A DNA stretch of 64,000 bases from Himantopus leucocephalus (Eukaryota; Chordata; Aves; Charadriiformes; Recurvirostridae), in contig RSEF01000002.1 in assembly GCA_003993805.1 (NCBI GenBank), forward strand, positions 99,943,876-100,007,875, in the 5' to 3' direction. The position numbers were made by a program, and so were the translations under genes. This document shows positions 51,101 through 64,000 of the stretch, in pieces. Every line of letters begins with the position of its first letter. Positions within the stretch are counted from its first letter, which is position 1. The notes beneath the pieces are model-generated. The model was not told where the DNA came from. It saw only the letters and a program-made list of their open reading frames with translations, and did not search any database.

Positions 51101-54100
51101 TGCAAAATATAAATGAAGTTAGAGCTTGGCCAGGACTGCTGACGGATACCTGGCACTATCCAAGTAGAAGGCAGATTAAAGAGGACAGCAAATAGTGTGG
51201 CTGCAGAAATTAGTTTAAAGCAAGTTGTTGTGACCTAGCCTTCCGCACGTGGGGGTCCATACAACCTGTCCCAGCATGGCACAGCCTTTGCCTGATGTGC
51301 AGGATGAGAAAAGGAGCTAGAGGGCCTAAACGTAGCGCCCTGGCCGAGGCAACACAGCCGGGAGTTAATGGAGTCAAGGCAGGACGGGGCAGGCTGGGAA
51401 TGGGGCAGCTGAAACATTCTTATGCCTGATGTATTTTCCACTGCCCAGATGTTCCCCAGTTGACACGAGCTGTGAGACACTGGATGCGCCAGTCCCGGAG
51501 GGTGTTCTGACCCCTGGGAAGCGCTAAAGAGGCCCAGGCTTGCCCGGCATCGAGGAGGCACAAAGGTATTTTGAAGCTCTGATCATCTCTTCTCCCACTC
51601 AGTCCCTGTGCCAAGTTCAGCTGTGGTGCGGGAACTCAGCTGTGGCGCAAGATTCGTTTTGTACATTAACCCGATGAGCTAAAATACCATCTGAGACCAA
51701 CATGTAGTTAATTGCTGTGAGAACAAAACTTTGAATTTCCTGACCTATTCAAAGTTTGAATTTCCCATTAACTCCACACTCCCATACTAACAGATGGTAT
51801 ACAGGGTGTCGTTTCCAAACTCCCTGCATCGGAGTGCATGCAAAGAGAAAAAGATGAGCCGAATTACACACCCCTGGAAACCTGTTCTTTGTATGCAGAA
51901 TGGTAAACTTCTAAATAAATCAATTAATGTGCCCAAGCACCACCACCCCCCTCCTTCCATGCAGATAACCCTGGCTGAAACTCTTACTCCAAAGCTGTCC
52001 CTGCCATGGGGAGCTGGAAAAGCACTGGTTAGCAGAGCTGACTCATCAGCTGACTAGCCCACAACATCAGCCACAAAGGACCAAGAATGCTGGTGGTGGC
52101 ATGAAGCGTGTGGGTGGGAGCAAGGAATAAGCAATCATCTGGCAGCCTAATGCAGTAGGGAGGGTTGACAACAATTCATTATTTATTCCCCCCTCCCGCC
52201 CTAAGGCTTCATCCCTCCGCTGCAGTGATTCTCATCATCTTGACACTGTGGTAGGGCTCTGCGTAGGGGAGGGAATGAAAGGTACATCCCCTCCCTGTGG
52301 CCCATGCAATGAAAGCATCAGTGGGCTATCTGAGCTCACCACACCCAGACCACATAGGGCAAAAGGCCCTCATGGAGGAGAATGGAAAAGAGGTTTGCCC
52401 GGTCCTTCTTTCACCCAACAGGAGATGAGAACAATGTCTTACTAGGGTAAAAAAAAAAGAGCGCATCGCTTTCCCACCAAAGTCAGTCAGCGAGAAGAGA
52501 TGGAGATCTAGTTCTGGAACGGCAGAGGGCATATGTAAGAAAAAGAGCTTGGGGATGAAGCAAGGAATACAGTGGAAAGAGAGAGTGTTGTAGCAAAGAT
52601 GGGAAAAGGGGGAAAAAACCTATATGGAGATAACATGAAAATCTACAGATGAGGAATATGCAAAAAGGAAAAGCATTTAAAAAGAGGTGATGTGGGTTAT
52701 CTCTAGAAAGACTGCTGGAGAAAAACAGGTGGAAAATATTTCTCAAAGAAAACAAATTAACAAACTACAGACACTGAAACAGGGAAGGAAAGTCTCCAAG
52801 GTAAAAAGGAAAAGCGCATTCAGGAAAAATAAAATTGGCAGATTTAATTAAAAGCTTGACATGAAAGTAGGCTGACAAAATCCCCCAAATTGTTCACATG
52901 TATCCCATTATCTCTGTGTAGATCTGAGTTCACTTTCCAGTATTCTTTCCCTCCAGCAGCCTGCTACCACTGCGAATCTGGCTGCAATATGGCTAGCTGG
53001 TGCCCAATTTACCTAGCACAAAACACTCTCCAGCCAAATTACTGGAGTGGTGAAGGTGTGACCTCACCCCTCCCAGGCTTCAACCTTTTCAATGGAATTT
53101 TTGCTTTGATTCCTAAAAATACATTTAACTTCAGGCAATGAAGTTTTCAAAACACTGGGCCAGCTTCCGAAGGCCTGACTTGTATTACTCCACTAATGCC
53201 AAAGTTAAGCGAAGCATAATAAGGAATTAAGGACTTGACCAGTTGTCTTTATGTTTCCCCACAACCAAACCTGTTGGTTTTGGAGAACAGGCTTTTTGCC
53301 TAGATTTTGCCTAGAGTAGGTCTTTCCTGGCAGATTGCCTCAGTGGGAAGGAGATTAGGTTTCCCACTGTCCTCTTCATCCTTGGAAAATTTCTGTTGCA
53401 TTTCCCAGTCTCCACTTCAGGCATTTCAGGGCTTAAAAGTCTTCCCCAACATGTTTTTCGCATGTTGCTGTGCATATCATTTGGCAAGAGAACGATGAGC
53501 GAAAGAGAGTCACAACATTGTAGGTTGCCATTGCACCTTCTCTCTAGCCGGAGAAACCGTTCTACATTATTTCCAGAACTAAAACTAAGCTAGCTGAACA
53601 TTATGTTCAAAGATTCAGAAGACGGAATATCTGCTGAAGCTAGAATAGCTAAAGTAGGCACGCTGACCTCTGACTGGAGATCGTGGCTTGAATAGATAAA
53701 GACAACAAAGAAACAAATAAAGAAACTCCTCTTTTCCAAATGATCTCTTCAAACTTAGTGCCCCTGCAGTGTTGTTGCAAGAGGCACGTCCTCTGTCCAG
53801 TAACTGACCTCTCCTCCCACCTCGTTCTGCCAGAGGTGATTATCTCAGTCACACTACTGATCTTAAAGACATTATCAATTACCACCATCATACTTACAAG
53901 GCGGAAGCAAACCTTCAAACTGACATTATCTCTGCTTTCTTAGCCATGTCAGCAGCAACAAATGTAGGGTGGATCACTGTCCCCAAATAATATGGCACTT
54001 ACTACAAAATATCTCAAGTATTTCTAAAGCAGTTACTAGCATCAATAAGAATGAAGACTGAATATTGCAATGAGTAATACCTTCAAACACTCTGCCCTGT

Positions 54101-57100
54101 CACCAAGTATATATTTGGCTTACAAGAAAGAACTCTTTTCTTAAACAGGTATGTAGAGCTGTATTGCTAGAGTTTAATTATTATACAGTTCTGATGGTTC
54201 GGAAGTGTTGAAAACAATCAATTCCTGTTGAACACATAGGAGTTTGAGAGCACTCTGCACCTCGCATGACAGAGCCTTAAACAAGTGTTAAAGTAATTCC
54301 TGTAAGTTTAAACATCTCTAATTTACTCACACGCATATAACTTGTTTTGAGATGTACAGCCATTTTCTATATGTAGCGATGTAGATTAAGACACAAAAAA
54401 GTATGGAAAGAAGAAATGCAATTCCATTTTTCTCCGCTTACTGTCTTAGCCCTCATAATAACATATTGGAATATTTTCCACATAAATCCTTACATTCATC
54501 AGTTCAAGATGTATTATCTAGGTTAGATTCCTAGGTTAGACTCCTCTCAAGAAATGTTTTCATAAAGTCTTATTTATTGGTCCATTTTCCTGTATGAGGT
54601 TTACAGGGGTCATTTGATGGCACAATATCATTTTAATAAATTATTCGGGAAAAAATACAAAGTTTTTGTGACAAGTTTTCAGTGACACTGATATACAACG
54701 TAATATTAACACAGAGAAGATAGCATTTTCTGTACAGATGATGAAACACTCAGGAGAATATATAAGATTAATATAAGGTGACATATATGTTGTGCAACTG
54801 TACAATTAGTGAAGTGGTTATGAAATTGTTAATGGACTAGAAAAAGAAAACTTAAAATATGTTGGGTTTTAATTTTGATATGATCTTTGCTTGTTTTCAA
54901 TCCTCTTCTCTCAACTTCTTTCAGCTGTTTCCAATACATAAGTAGCCAATTCATGTTGCAGGTTCAGAGGTGTATGGGAATAGTGGACACTGTATTTATT
55001 ACAACAGAAAACTACAGGCAGAGATTTACTTCCTACATATACCTTCAACTTGATATATTCCATGCAGATATAAAAAGGGAATGCATTGAGGGGATTTCAA
55101 TGGAATTTTAGGGACACAGTAAATCCATGTGATATGTGTTTGGCCAAGACTGTTATATAGCATCAAACTTTCACAAAAGAAATTATGAGCTTCTTTGAAG
55201 GAAGTTTTAAAGTATTAAACTTCTCTTAGTAAGCATTTAATTTACTTTACTGATATGCATTCTGTTTCCACTTCTACTCGTACAGATGTCAAGATTTTAG
55301 GAAATTTATCAATTATGTTATCTACATGATTGCACCAGAAATTATAATCAGATGAAAACTAGATTTATAAAGGGAAATCTGCTGTGCCTCATCTAAAAAA
55401 ATTATTTAATTTCATGGTGGTGAATGTTCAGAGCACTAAAATGCTATATTAGATAGAGAAGAAAAGCATCTCTGTTAGTCAGTTGGGATTTTCTTTCCAA
55501 TAACATAAAAAAGACACTAGACCAAATATAATTAAATGAAAACAAGTCCTTTATAGTAATCCATTGAGCCAAACCATGGGACTAATCATATAGCTTTGCA
55601 GAAACCAGTTCCCATCTCATGTTTTATGATTTTCAAGCATTTAAATAAGATCTACTCACAGCCTAGAAAGACAGATGTCTTGCATAGATTCAGCTGTATA
55701 AATCATGTGATGAATCATAAACTTTTGGGGTTGACTAAATCATCAATTTATTTATTTACCTTCATACTTTTATAAACCTCCCAGCCACCTGTAGCTCTGC
55801 TTATAACTAAGAAGATTTTTGTGCAGGAGGAATTGGTGGCTGACCTGGGAGTGATTTCAAGAAGGGCATTTCATCCATAAAGGGCAACATGAAGAAAATA
55901 AAAAATGACTGTAGAAGAAAGAGTCAAAGCTACGGGAAGAGGAGAGGGGACTGATAAGAATAAAGACTTGATAGGCAAGGATTATTACAATTACATGGCC
56001 TTTATGGGAAAAAGCTGCTCATAGAGATGTCCATAGAGGTGGCAGAGCACGTTGCTCATTCAGAGAAATGGGCAAGAAAGAGAAGTTACTAGCTATGATT
56101 TCTGGTGTTGTCAGGAAAGCCTGCAATAAGAGGTTACAAAAGGAGGAAGATACAAGATTTGGACAACAGTCTTTACATCATGTTCAGAAATGAAGTTATG
56201 GTCCAGAAATGGTGAAGGGGGACAAGTCCCCAGGCTATAGAGGCAAGACAGAGATAGAAGGCAGAGTGTGGCCTTGGACGATGCCGAGGGAGGTGCCTGA
56301 TGCCCGGGGCTGGGGCTGTCCACAGTGCACCCCGGCTACCTTGCTCCTGGCTGCGGTAGTGGGACAGGCCCTGGTTGGGAGGCCCTGATGGACACCATGG
56401 GGAACCTCCATCCCTTAGGGAGCAGCCAGCCATTACAGCACCCTGACAGGTGCTTCTGACAGGGGATGCTGGAGCAGCAGTGATGTTGGCAACCAAACAG
56501 ACAGGGGTTTAGGAGAAAAGAAAGGAAGCACCAATCTTTTCCACGGGCAGCATTCAGACAAAGATATGCCAAACTGTTTTGGAAATTACGTAACAAGAAA
56601 GACTGAAAGGCATGAACTGAAGAGACTTCAGTCTTCTTCAAGACTGTGAGGACTGGTCAGAATGTTGAAAATCAATTATGAGAGAAATCCTGAGAAATGG
56701 TGTCTGTGGGTCATCTGATAATGTCCTTCCTTCCATGTCAACACTGAACAAATGCCTCAGGCTGCTACTCAGACAAGATGCCACCAGTGAGTGCTGCATT
56801 ACATAAAATATGGGCTTCCAGTAGTTGGCACACATTTTCTGGAGTAGTAACTAGGTTAAGCAAGGCTGCCTACCTGAATTCTGGTGAGGTGTTTTGTTTA
56901 TTGCGAGCATTTAATTTATATTTCATTTGCTTGTTTTAAACTCATTTAAAATTCCAAGCACAGTATGAAAAAAACCCCACGTACCCCAAGTACATTCAAA
57001 AAAGTCAATAAAATGCTATCAGTAAACAAACTTTAAATTGAATTTATCAGAGACTAAATGAAACCTTGAAAAGACAGAATGAATTGCAGAAAACCCTCAG

Positions 57101-60100
57101 GCCACTTAGCCTTGCCCTATTCCTTGTCTTGATACCCTCTTGTCCCCGGGTCAAGTCATTCCAGTGGATCTTTAGGGCTATTAGAGATGGAAACACACGT
57201 GGCCCCTCAGAATAAAAAACTGGTGAGTCACTGACAAAGCACGCGTATACCTAGTATAAGGCAGGAAACCACAAACACACACAGACAATGCAGAGGGAGC
57301 AATACAAAAACCCAATGAGACAATACTGATGCACATGACAGGCAATGGTTTCAGAGCTTCAATGGCCTAACAATTAGCAGAACTTCGGGGAGCAGAACAA
57401 GAAAGACATTTTTGAAAATAAAACTCTTGAAAGTAGATAATAAAACACATCTGTGAGTGGTTAATAGATAGAAACAACACAGCATTTATATGAAAATCCA
57501 GTAAGTAAATGATGGAAGCCAGTTATGGATCTGGCTATTAATCTTTATCCTCTCCCCTCCAGCCTACCCTGCATGTTCCTACCCCCTTCACCCGTCCACC
57601 TTGACTACAACCAGTAAACCTGCCTTTACACGTGACTTGATCTATATTATGTATGAATTCCAGTTGAAAATCACAATAAGAAAAAGCGCTAGTAGGCGTA
57701 ATTTTAAATAATATCATTTTGTCTAGTCTTGACACACCTTTCCAACCTCCACGTTTCCCCTGCCCCCGTGTTTAGCTTTCAGAATGCATCTAATTAACTT
57801 CTCAGGGTCTCAGCGACCACCATGCACTGCTAGTGAGGCATACGAGACAGCATTTCAGAACTTCATGAACTGACTCCATAAAAGTACTACAAAGTCCAAA
57901 AGCTAAATAGTAGTCTTGTAATTCAAATTATTTTTAAAAGTCTTAGAAAAGAAGAAGTGGTTTAGATTGACATCGGAACGGCAGGCTCTTAATTCAAGAT
58001 CCTAATGGGTTTGCCTTCCCAAAAGTCTCATCAGAAATAATTCCTGACTATATTTACACTACTTTGGAAGATTTGTCTTCAAAGGAGCTATGACAATACT
58101 GTTCTCACCCAATACTGGTTCTCACCCATCTCCATCCATGCTGCTAACTGGCAAATGGTCTTAGGACAGCTTGCCTGGTTTTGCCTGAAAATGTGATAAA
58201 TGACAAGCAGGAGGGACCTATATGCACTGAAACATGTGCTGTCACTTGGTCTGAGCCTACACTTGCACCTTTCCATCTCCAGGGACTGCAAGTGTCATCT
58301 TGAGATTTACTTTGGCATAGCAAATATAATTGTACATACTCAAAAGATTGGAGTTACCTGATCTGGCAAGCACCAGAGAGGTATGTTTGCACTGGACATG
58401 ATGGAAAGTCGCGCAGAGGTCTTCGAGCTAGCTCTAAGGATATTGGTATGGGCACACAGTGTCTTACACTGCTACATGGAGATAGCAGGAGCTTGAAAAA
58501 AAGTGTGGCTGTATTGGGATGGCAAGGCACATACTCTAGTAAGCTGTGCCTCTCACAAGGACTAATTCATGGGGGTTTATCCCCAAAGTGACATAGCCAC
58601 TCGACTTCTTGCTATAGGACCCACTCTAACATCTGCATTGTTTTAGAATTCTCTGCAGAGAGCTTCACCATGTGCTGTAAGCCAAAAGTGAGGCAGTAGC
58701 AAGTGAGAAGAAAAACCAGGACAGTCTCCCACACTGTTCCCTAGCCCAAAACTATTTGTCCTATTTGTCTTCAAAGCCCTATGCAATTATATTATGCCGA
58801 GCTAAATTCCTTGTTCTCTTGGCTAAGAGGTATTGTCTTTCTTTTAAAACATATCTGTGTTTAAAATAAGAAACAAAGTAAATCATTTTCTTGACAGTAA
58901 AGAAACACATTTCCTCTCAGAGATGGTAATCACTCATGAAGCTGAGAACAAGTGTAAACCAAGCCAAAGTTCATGCCTGAGGGAATGCTTTCCTACCTTC
59001 CTTCCACTGCAGCAGTGATTAGGACAGAATTATTGCTAGGACCTTCTACAATCACTGCAATTGATAGCAACTTCTGGAGTAAAAATACCATCTTTCCTAT
59101 GATGAAAACCAATCTTTTTTCCATATCCAAGGAAAACTTGGATTGTAGTCGAACTAAACTTAGGCTAAGTTCCTTCTCAATCTCCAACATCCAAACACAA
59201 TTTAACTCAAGAAAATGAGGTCAGTAAAAGTTCATTCATTATAGCATAGGATAATAGAGTTTGATCCACAGGGGACTATGAGGGTATTTCAACAGCTGGT
59301 ATGAGGCTGGGCCAAGGATGGTCTTAGCTACAGAGAAAGGATTGACGAAGCACAGTGCTCGAGCAAGATGAACATCACTGAATACAGACAACAGTACGTA
59401 TACCAGTCTACGGGATTAGATGGGCACAGTTTTTCCTTGGCACATACCTACATTAATTTACATCAATGCTACATGAGATGCATAGTGTGAGCTAACCAAA
59501 TGCAACTGAGCATAAAAGCCTACCAAATCAGAATGGTTAAAAATTAATAAGCAAGCTGGAGAAAGATAAAGACCCACACTTAATGGCTCAAAGTATTCTG
59601 GGGACTTCCGCTAGCATTGGACCAATATAGCAGCTGTGGTTTGTGGGAACACCGATAAAACCAGCCGCTGTGTGTGTCTGTGACCATGTTGTCTGGTTCT
59701 GAGTGTACTTCTACTATTGCTAGAACCAGTGGAACTCTTCCAGTGCTAAATGCCCTCAGGAGAAATCTAACAGTCAAAGATTCCTCTCCTGTCACTTGTT
59801 ATTTCCAACTCCCTGGTTTTGTAATCAGTCTTGCCAATACCAGGAGAAACACTGAGGCTTACAGGGAAGTTCACTTGAATGGCATCCAACAGTAGAAAAG
59901 TGGTATAAGATACAGATCCAGAATCGCAGGAGGAAGTTCTGCAAGAAGAATCATCACGATCGTGTATTTCCCAAAGACAGCACAAAGTCTATAGAGTCCA
60001 GCCCTCTTTGTGCAGATGACTGACTCAGCCTAACAGCTCTGAGGTCTGACAGTTTGTGGGGTCTGACAATATGAACAACCCACAGCACATGGCACGAGTA

Positions 60101-61682
60101 CCCACGGAGTACCAGAAAAGATCTGACATTTGTAACTAAGGCCCTTTATTTGCCATTACTCAAAAAAATAGGTATGGAATTTAGAGCCAATCTCAGAATA
60201 TGATACTTAACATAGTGTTGCACTAACAGGTTCCCTTGGTCTTTGAAGGTGATAGGAATTCAATCAATTTAAGAGTCGTCTTGTTCTTTCTGAATATAGG
60301 CTTATTCTGAAGTAAATCCTGCTTGTAAATCTACTCTCCTTCTCCTACAAAACCCATCTGGTTTGCAGGAAACTAAAGAGAAAGCCAACTAGCAGAAGGA
60401 GGTCCATCCTCTTACAACAGGGCACAAAAAGGAGATACGTCTTCTTCCAAGAGTCAGCAAAGATCTCCCAAGGGTCAGAGAGATCTCCAGGTTATGCAAG
60501 AGGACATGCAGTGCAAAACAGCCTCATGTATTTGTTACACGGAATCAATGGCGTCTTCAGGAAAGAAGGGGAAAAGAAAAAAGTGAAGCATTTGTATACG
60601 CAATATGTTACAATAAAATAGTCTCCGTGGCAATTAAAAATGTCAAAAAACCTAGTCTGAAAATGGGTAATGTAGGGGAGAGTCAATGTGCAGCTGCTTC
60701 TCCAGAAATGAGTACTGCCAGATCTCCGGAATGGCTATATGCAGCTAGCCTGCTTAAAGTCTTGACGCTTGTACAAAAATTTCACTGATGTAGTATTTTA
60801 GCACTTGATTAGATAATGACTTGCAGACAGTAGGTCTTCCTTCAAAGATTTACTTACGTACTACTTGTGCAGCAGAACACTTTTTTCCTCTTTTCAATTG
60901 CTATGTTGTAATGAAGATGGTAAAATTACAGAGCAATAGAGAGTGGAAAATGTTTCTTTCATGAACACTCCCTTTTTAGCTGAAACACTCCGAATGCTGT
61001 GGCATTTGAATACAATGATTCAATACAGCCACAGGAATAACCTTACCTGCTACCCCCTCTGACCACAAAGGTTCCTTCTCAGTGCAAGTCATTGAATACG
61101 CTGCCCTAAGAAACCTAAACAGCCTAAATGCTTCTAGACAATCTAATAAGCTATGACTGTGGACTACAGCAACAGATACCCTAAAGACATTTTGTATGTG
61201 TGCAAAAAGAAAAGCCCTTATTTCTCTTTCAAGAAATAAATCACTCAGGCATTCCATTTCAGAGGACAGCACTGGGAGTGCTCTAAATCAGTAGAATATG
61301 TGTTTAAAAAACAAACTTATTAAACTGTTCAGATACGTTGGGGACTTCTTGACTCAAGGTATCAGCTTCAACCCTAGCTAAGCAGAGAACCACAACTGAA
61401 ATCCTAGATTTATAATTCAAAGTACAGGTTTCATCAAAAACTACAGGCTTGTTGATAATCTGAAAGCCTCTTAGTATTTCCATAATGGAACTCAATATAT
61501 AAATTGTACCGTGAAAACATGGGTGGGAGTGAGGAGATGGAGTCAAGGAGGTATAATTCCATGATTGTTGCTGTAAGCATTTTATGCTGTTGTCAGTTTA
61601 GCCTCTCTTATAATCTTTATTTGCATTTCAGATCTTTTATTATTTTACTTTTTCTATATCTGTTCTAAATATATCCGGTACA

Positions 61683-62109
61683 AAGGACCTGGAGAGAGTC
61701 CCATGAAAGGATACGAAGATGATGAAGGGGCTGGAGCATCTCTTCTATGAGGAGAGGCTGAGAGAGCTGGAACTGTTTAGCCTGGAGAAGAGAAGGCTCA
61801 GGGGGGATCTCATCAGCATGTAATAAATACCTGAAGGGTGGGTGTAAAGAAGATGGAGCCAGGCTCTTTTCAGTGGTGCCCAGTGACAGGATCAGAGGCA
61901 ATGGGCACAACCTGAAACACAGGAGGCTCTGTCTGAACATCAGGAAACACTTTTTCACTATGAGGGTGACCAAGCACTGGCACAGGTTGCCCAGAGAGGT
62001 TATGGAGTCTCCATCCTTGGAGCTATTCAAAAGCCATTTGGACATGGTCCTGCCCTGCTTGAGCAGAGGTGTTGGACCAGATGACGTCTAAAGGTCCCTT
62101 CCAACTTCA
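61683..62109 (+). mobile_element. CR1 LINE 3' fragment (sense)
   Basis: It starts in the ORF2 C-terminal block (GGCTGGAGCATCTCTTCTAT, then GAGCTGGAACTGTTTAGCC). It continues through the GGTTGCCCAGAGAGGTTATG block and ends at the GTTGGACCAGATGACGTCTAAAGG tail. This is the best preserved CR1 copy in the window. A partial frame (61873-62091) is transposon-derived and not a host gene. Confidence 0.92.
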
Positions 62110-62185
62110 CAGAATCATAGCATCATCTAGATTGGAAGGGACATTTAAGATCATCAAGCCAACTTCAACCCTTCTGTGATTCACT
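62107..62185 (-). mobile_element. CR1 tail fragment in antisense, tail-to-tail with the copy before it
   Basis: CAGAATCATAGCATCATC followed by TTGGAAGGGACATTTAAGAT is the reverse complement of the CR1 3' tail. It directly abuts the end of the sense copy at 62109, so the two tails face each other. Only about 75 bases of it remain. Confidence 0.75.
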
Positions 62186-63944
62186 AAGACAATGGTTTTA
62201 AATTTAAGGGAAAGCTTCAGGCTACTGGAACCAGCTAACAAATGAAAGAAGAAATTTTCTCATGGAAATGTATCCAGTATATGCCATAATTGTAACAATA
62301 AACTCAAATGTATGAGTTTAGTTTCAAAATCAGTTAAATCTTGTTGTGGAAAAATTTTCCTTGCTTATGTAAAGTAATATCTAAAAAACATATTTATGTC
62401 AAAAGAGCAGGAATTGTCAATCCAGAAAAAAACTTTAGCTGAGAGATTTTGAAAAGAAAACTCTGGGCAAACAGAAATGTTAGGGAGAGACAGTGGGGGG
62501 AAAAAGGGATGACTGATAACCCCTCTACTTGCACTACAGTGGAATCCTGGGTCCTCAGAACAGGAGTTTTTTTCAGGTACGCATCACTCAATAAAGGAGT
62601 GTTGAATAGCATTACGGTGCGGATAATACACTGAAAGCAAGATCATTCTTTGCTTCCATACCAACTTCAAGTTTTAATTTCCTAATTTGAGTGTCACTGG
62701 AGTGACAGGTGTGTCACACCAGAAACAAGTCTGCAAGCTACGTAGTGTAGACTGCTGCACTGAATATTCAAACTCTACAATAAATAATAGCTATCCTTCC
62801 CTAGGACAGCCTAATCTAAAGAATCTAATGAATGAACTTAAGGAATCTGAATCAAAGTAGCAAGAAATCCATGTATGCTATTAAGCTATGAGGTCAACAG
62901 CCATGGATACAGCAGGAGGAGATGAAAGCTGGAAAAAACTGCAAGTAATTGAGGATACTGAAAATCAAGGCAGCTGGGAGGAATCCTTTGTTGCTTTCTT
63001 CTTAAAAGGGATAAATACAATTTCCATTAAAGATAAACATTGGTGGGAATTGGATGACACCAAACACATAAATGAGTAAAAGGAAATGACCCACTAATAT
63101 AAATGCTAAATCAGAAGAAAGACAGAAACCACGCAGTATGTGCTATCCTGCCAGAACTGAAAAAAATAAATTTATAAAAGAGATTTAATTGAAGGAGAGA
63201 AACGGGTTAGAAGCAGGGTGAGCAGCTTGGTTGAAGTGACTAGGAAATGCTGGAACCGATGGTTCTTCCAGCAGCGGCAATCCAAGGCACAGCAACATGA
63301 AGACACAGAACCTAAAGAAGGGAGACTTCAGTACACCTGGAGAACTGGAAGGCAAAATCTGAGGACAGATATCTAAGGGAAGTAGCAGCTGGCTGTTCTT
63401 TCAACAATCCAATGTGTAGGGGATAAGTCTAAACTATCTCAGTGGCATGGAAGAGTGGTATATACAAGAAAAGATCATCTTAACAAAATCCTGAGTTCTT
63501 CAATGACTGGAAGCTCACAGAAAATATTTTTTTAAATTAATAAAATAAAGCACAAGTGTATAAGAACAGAAACAGAAAAGCCAATGCATAAAATAAGATG
63601 TAGCAGGAAAGGGAAAGTTATAAAAAGCATGCTGGAAGTCCTTTGCCCATACAAGGTTGGGAAAAGAATTTTCTGCTACTCAGCAGAGGGAGAGCTACAG
63701 ATAATGCAAAAAAAAAAAAAAAGTTTAAGTGTTTATCGCCTCTTTTTGCCTCCATCAGCTAGGATGAGACAGATACTGCCACTGAACACCAGCATCAAGG
63801 CTAGCACCTCAGGTGCTTAGATGAGTTTAATATTTGCAAGTTAGTTGCATCTGGTGAGACTCATTGCAGCATATTCTGAGAATGAGCTGAAGCATTCTCA
63901 GAGCTATTAGTCTATGGGAAATTGTGATAGAAAGGGGAGATTTT

Positions 63945-64000
63945 GAAAGACTGGAAGAGAACAACTGAGGGAACTGGGGCTGTTTAGCCTGGAGAAGAGG
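63945..64000 (+). mobile_element. CR1 LINE fragment running off the window end
   Basis: GGGAACTGGGGCTGTTTAGC followed by CTGGAGAAGAGG is the conserved CR1 ORF2 C-terminal block also seen at 61760-61795. Only its beginning lies in the window. Confidence 0.85.

Larger units (their letters stand above)
36079..64000 (-). other. AHRR: AHRR 5' intron(s), no coding exon found
   Basis: About 28 kb upstream of the first visible coding exon. I searched the minus strand by eye for the bHLH signature (NPSKRHRDRLN, KLDKLSVLRLSVSYLR) and found none. Contents recognised are a CpG island with XREs at about 41150-41700, CR1 fragments at 44460-44790, 61683-62185 and from 63945 to the end, a purine-rich stretch at 38560-39620, and locally GC-rich patches at about 51230-51660 and 56220-56480 that I do not recognise. 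If transcription starts in the CpG island, the part above it would be upstream DNA instead of intron. Confidence 0.6.

Noticed and set aside
51235..51561. GC-rich patch with a 108-codon minus-strand frame
   Set aside because: Pro/Ser/Gly-rich composition typical of any GC-rich frame; no recognised family.
57538..57735. Minus-strand frame with SRLDKMILFK, another possible bHLH trace
   Set aside because: Similarity ends after RLDK; there is no NPSKRHRDR-like basic region upstream.
61873..62091. 72-codon plus-strand open frame
   Set aside because: It is the remnant C-terminal and tail region of a CR1 retrotransposon, not a host gene.

Overview
This window looks like avian nuclear DNA: a long, AT-rich, intron-dominated stretch carrying CR1 retrotransposon fragments of the bird/reptile type. 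The species cannot be named from the sequence alone. The one gene I can support is AHRR, the aryl hydrocarbon receptor repressor, on the minus strand. Its protein reads from high to low coordinates. Eight coding exons were assembled by hand: 36078-35978, 19564-19475, 18171-18042, 16591-16458, 15116-14917, 13168-13050, 12100-11959 and 9370-8251. Every exon junction agrees in reading phase, and together they encode about 677 residues ending at a TAG at 8253-8251. The bHLH exon(s) and the start codon were not found and probably lie beyond position 64000, so the gene is 5'-incomplete here.

Layout. Positions 1-290 are a GC/CpG-rich block with a CCAAT box, perhaps the promoter of the next gene (in mammals EXOC3 lies beyond the 3' end of AHRR; this is inference from synteny only). 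A second GC-rich patch lies at about 590-740. From 750 to about 8160 there is non-coding DNA that includes the AHRR 3' flank or 3' UTR, single-N assembly gaps and a 132-bp near-identical duplication around one gap. AHRR exons fill 8251-19564, with a CR1 fragment and a compound pentanucleotide microsatellite in introns. A 16.4-kb intron (19565-35977) holds a short palindromic MITE-like element and a small GC-rich E-box region. Positions 36079-64000 are about 28 kb of 5' intron with a CpG island at about 41150-41470, three to four more CR1 pieces and no recognisable coding exon.

How it fits together. AHRR is a PAS-family repressor that pairs with ARNT, occupies xenobiotic response elements (XREs) and shuts down AHR target genes. 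AHRR is itself an AHR target. The CpG island inside the gene and its edge carry four TNGCGTG XRE cores within 425 bp, which fits such feedback. The protein keeps PAS-A, the linker, a visibly AHR-like but degenerate PAS-B region, and a C-terminal repression region with four SUMO-consensus lysines.

I found no undescribed biological system. The most useful observations are the PAS-B remnant, the XRE cluster, the extra SUMO-type motif, a weak but phase-required splice donor, and assembly artefacts that a user of this sequence should know about.
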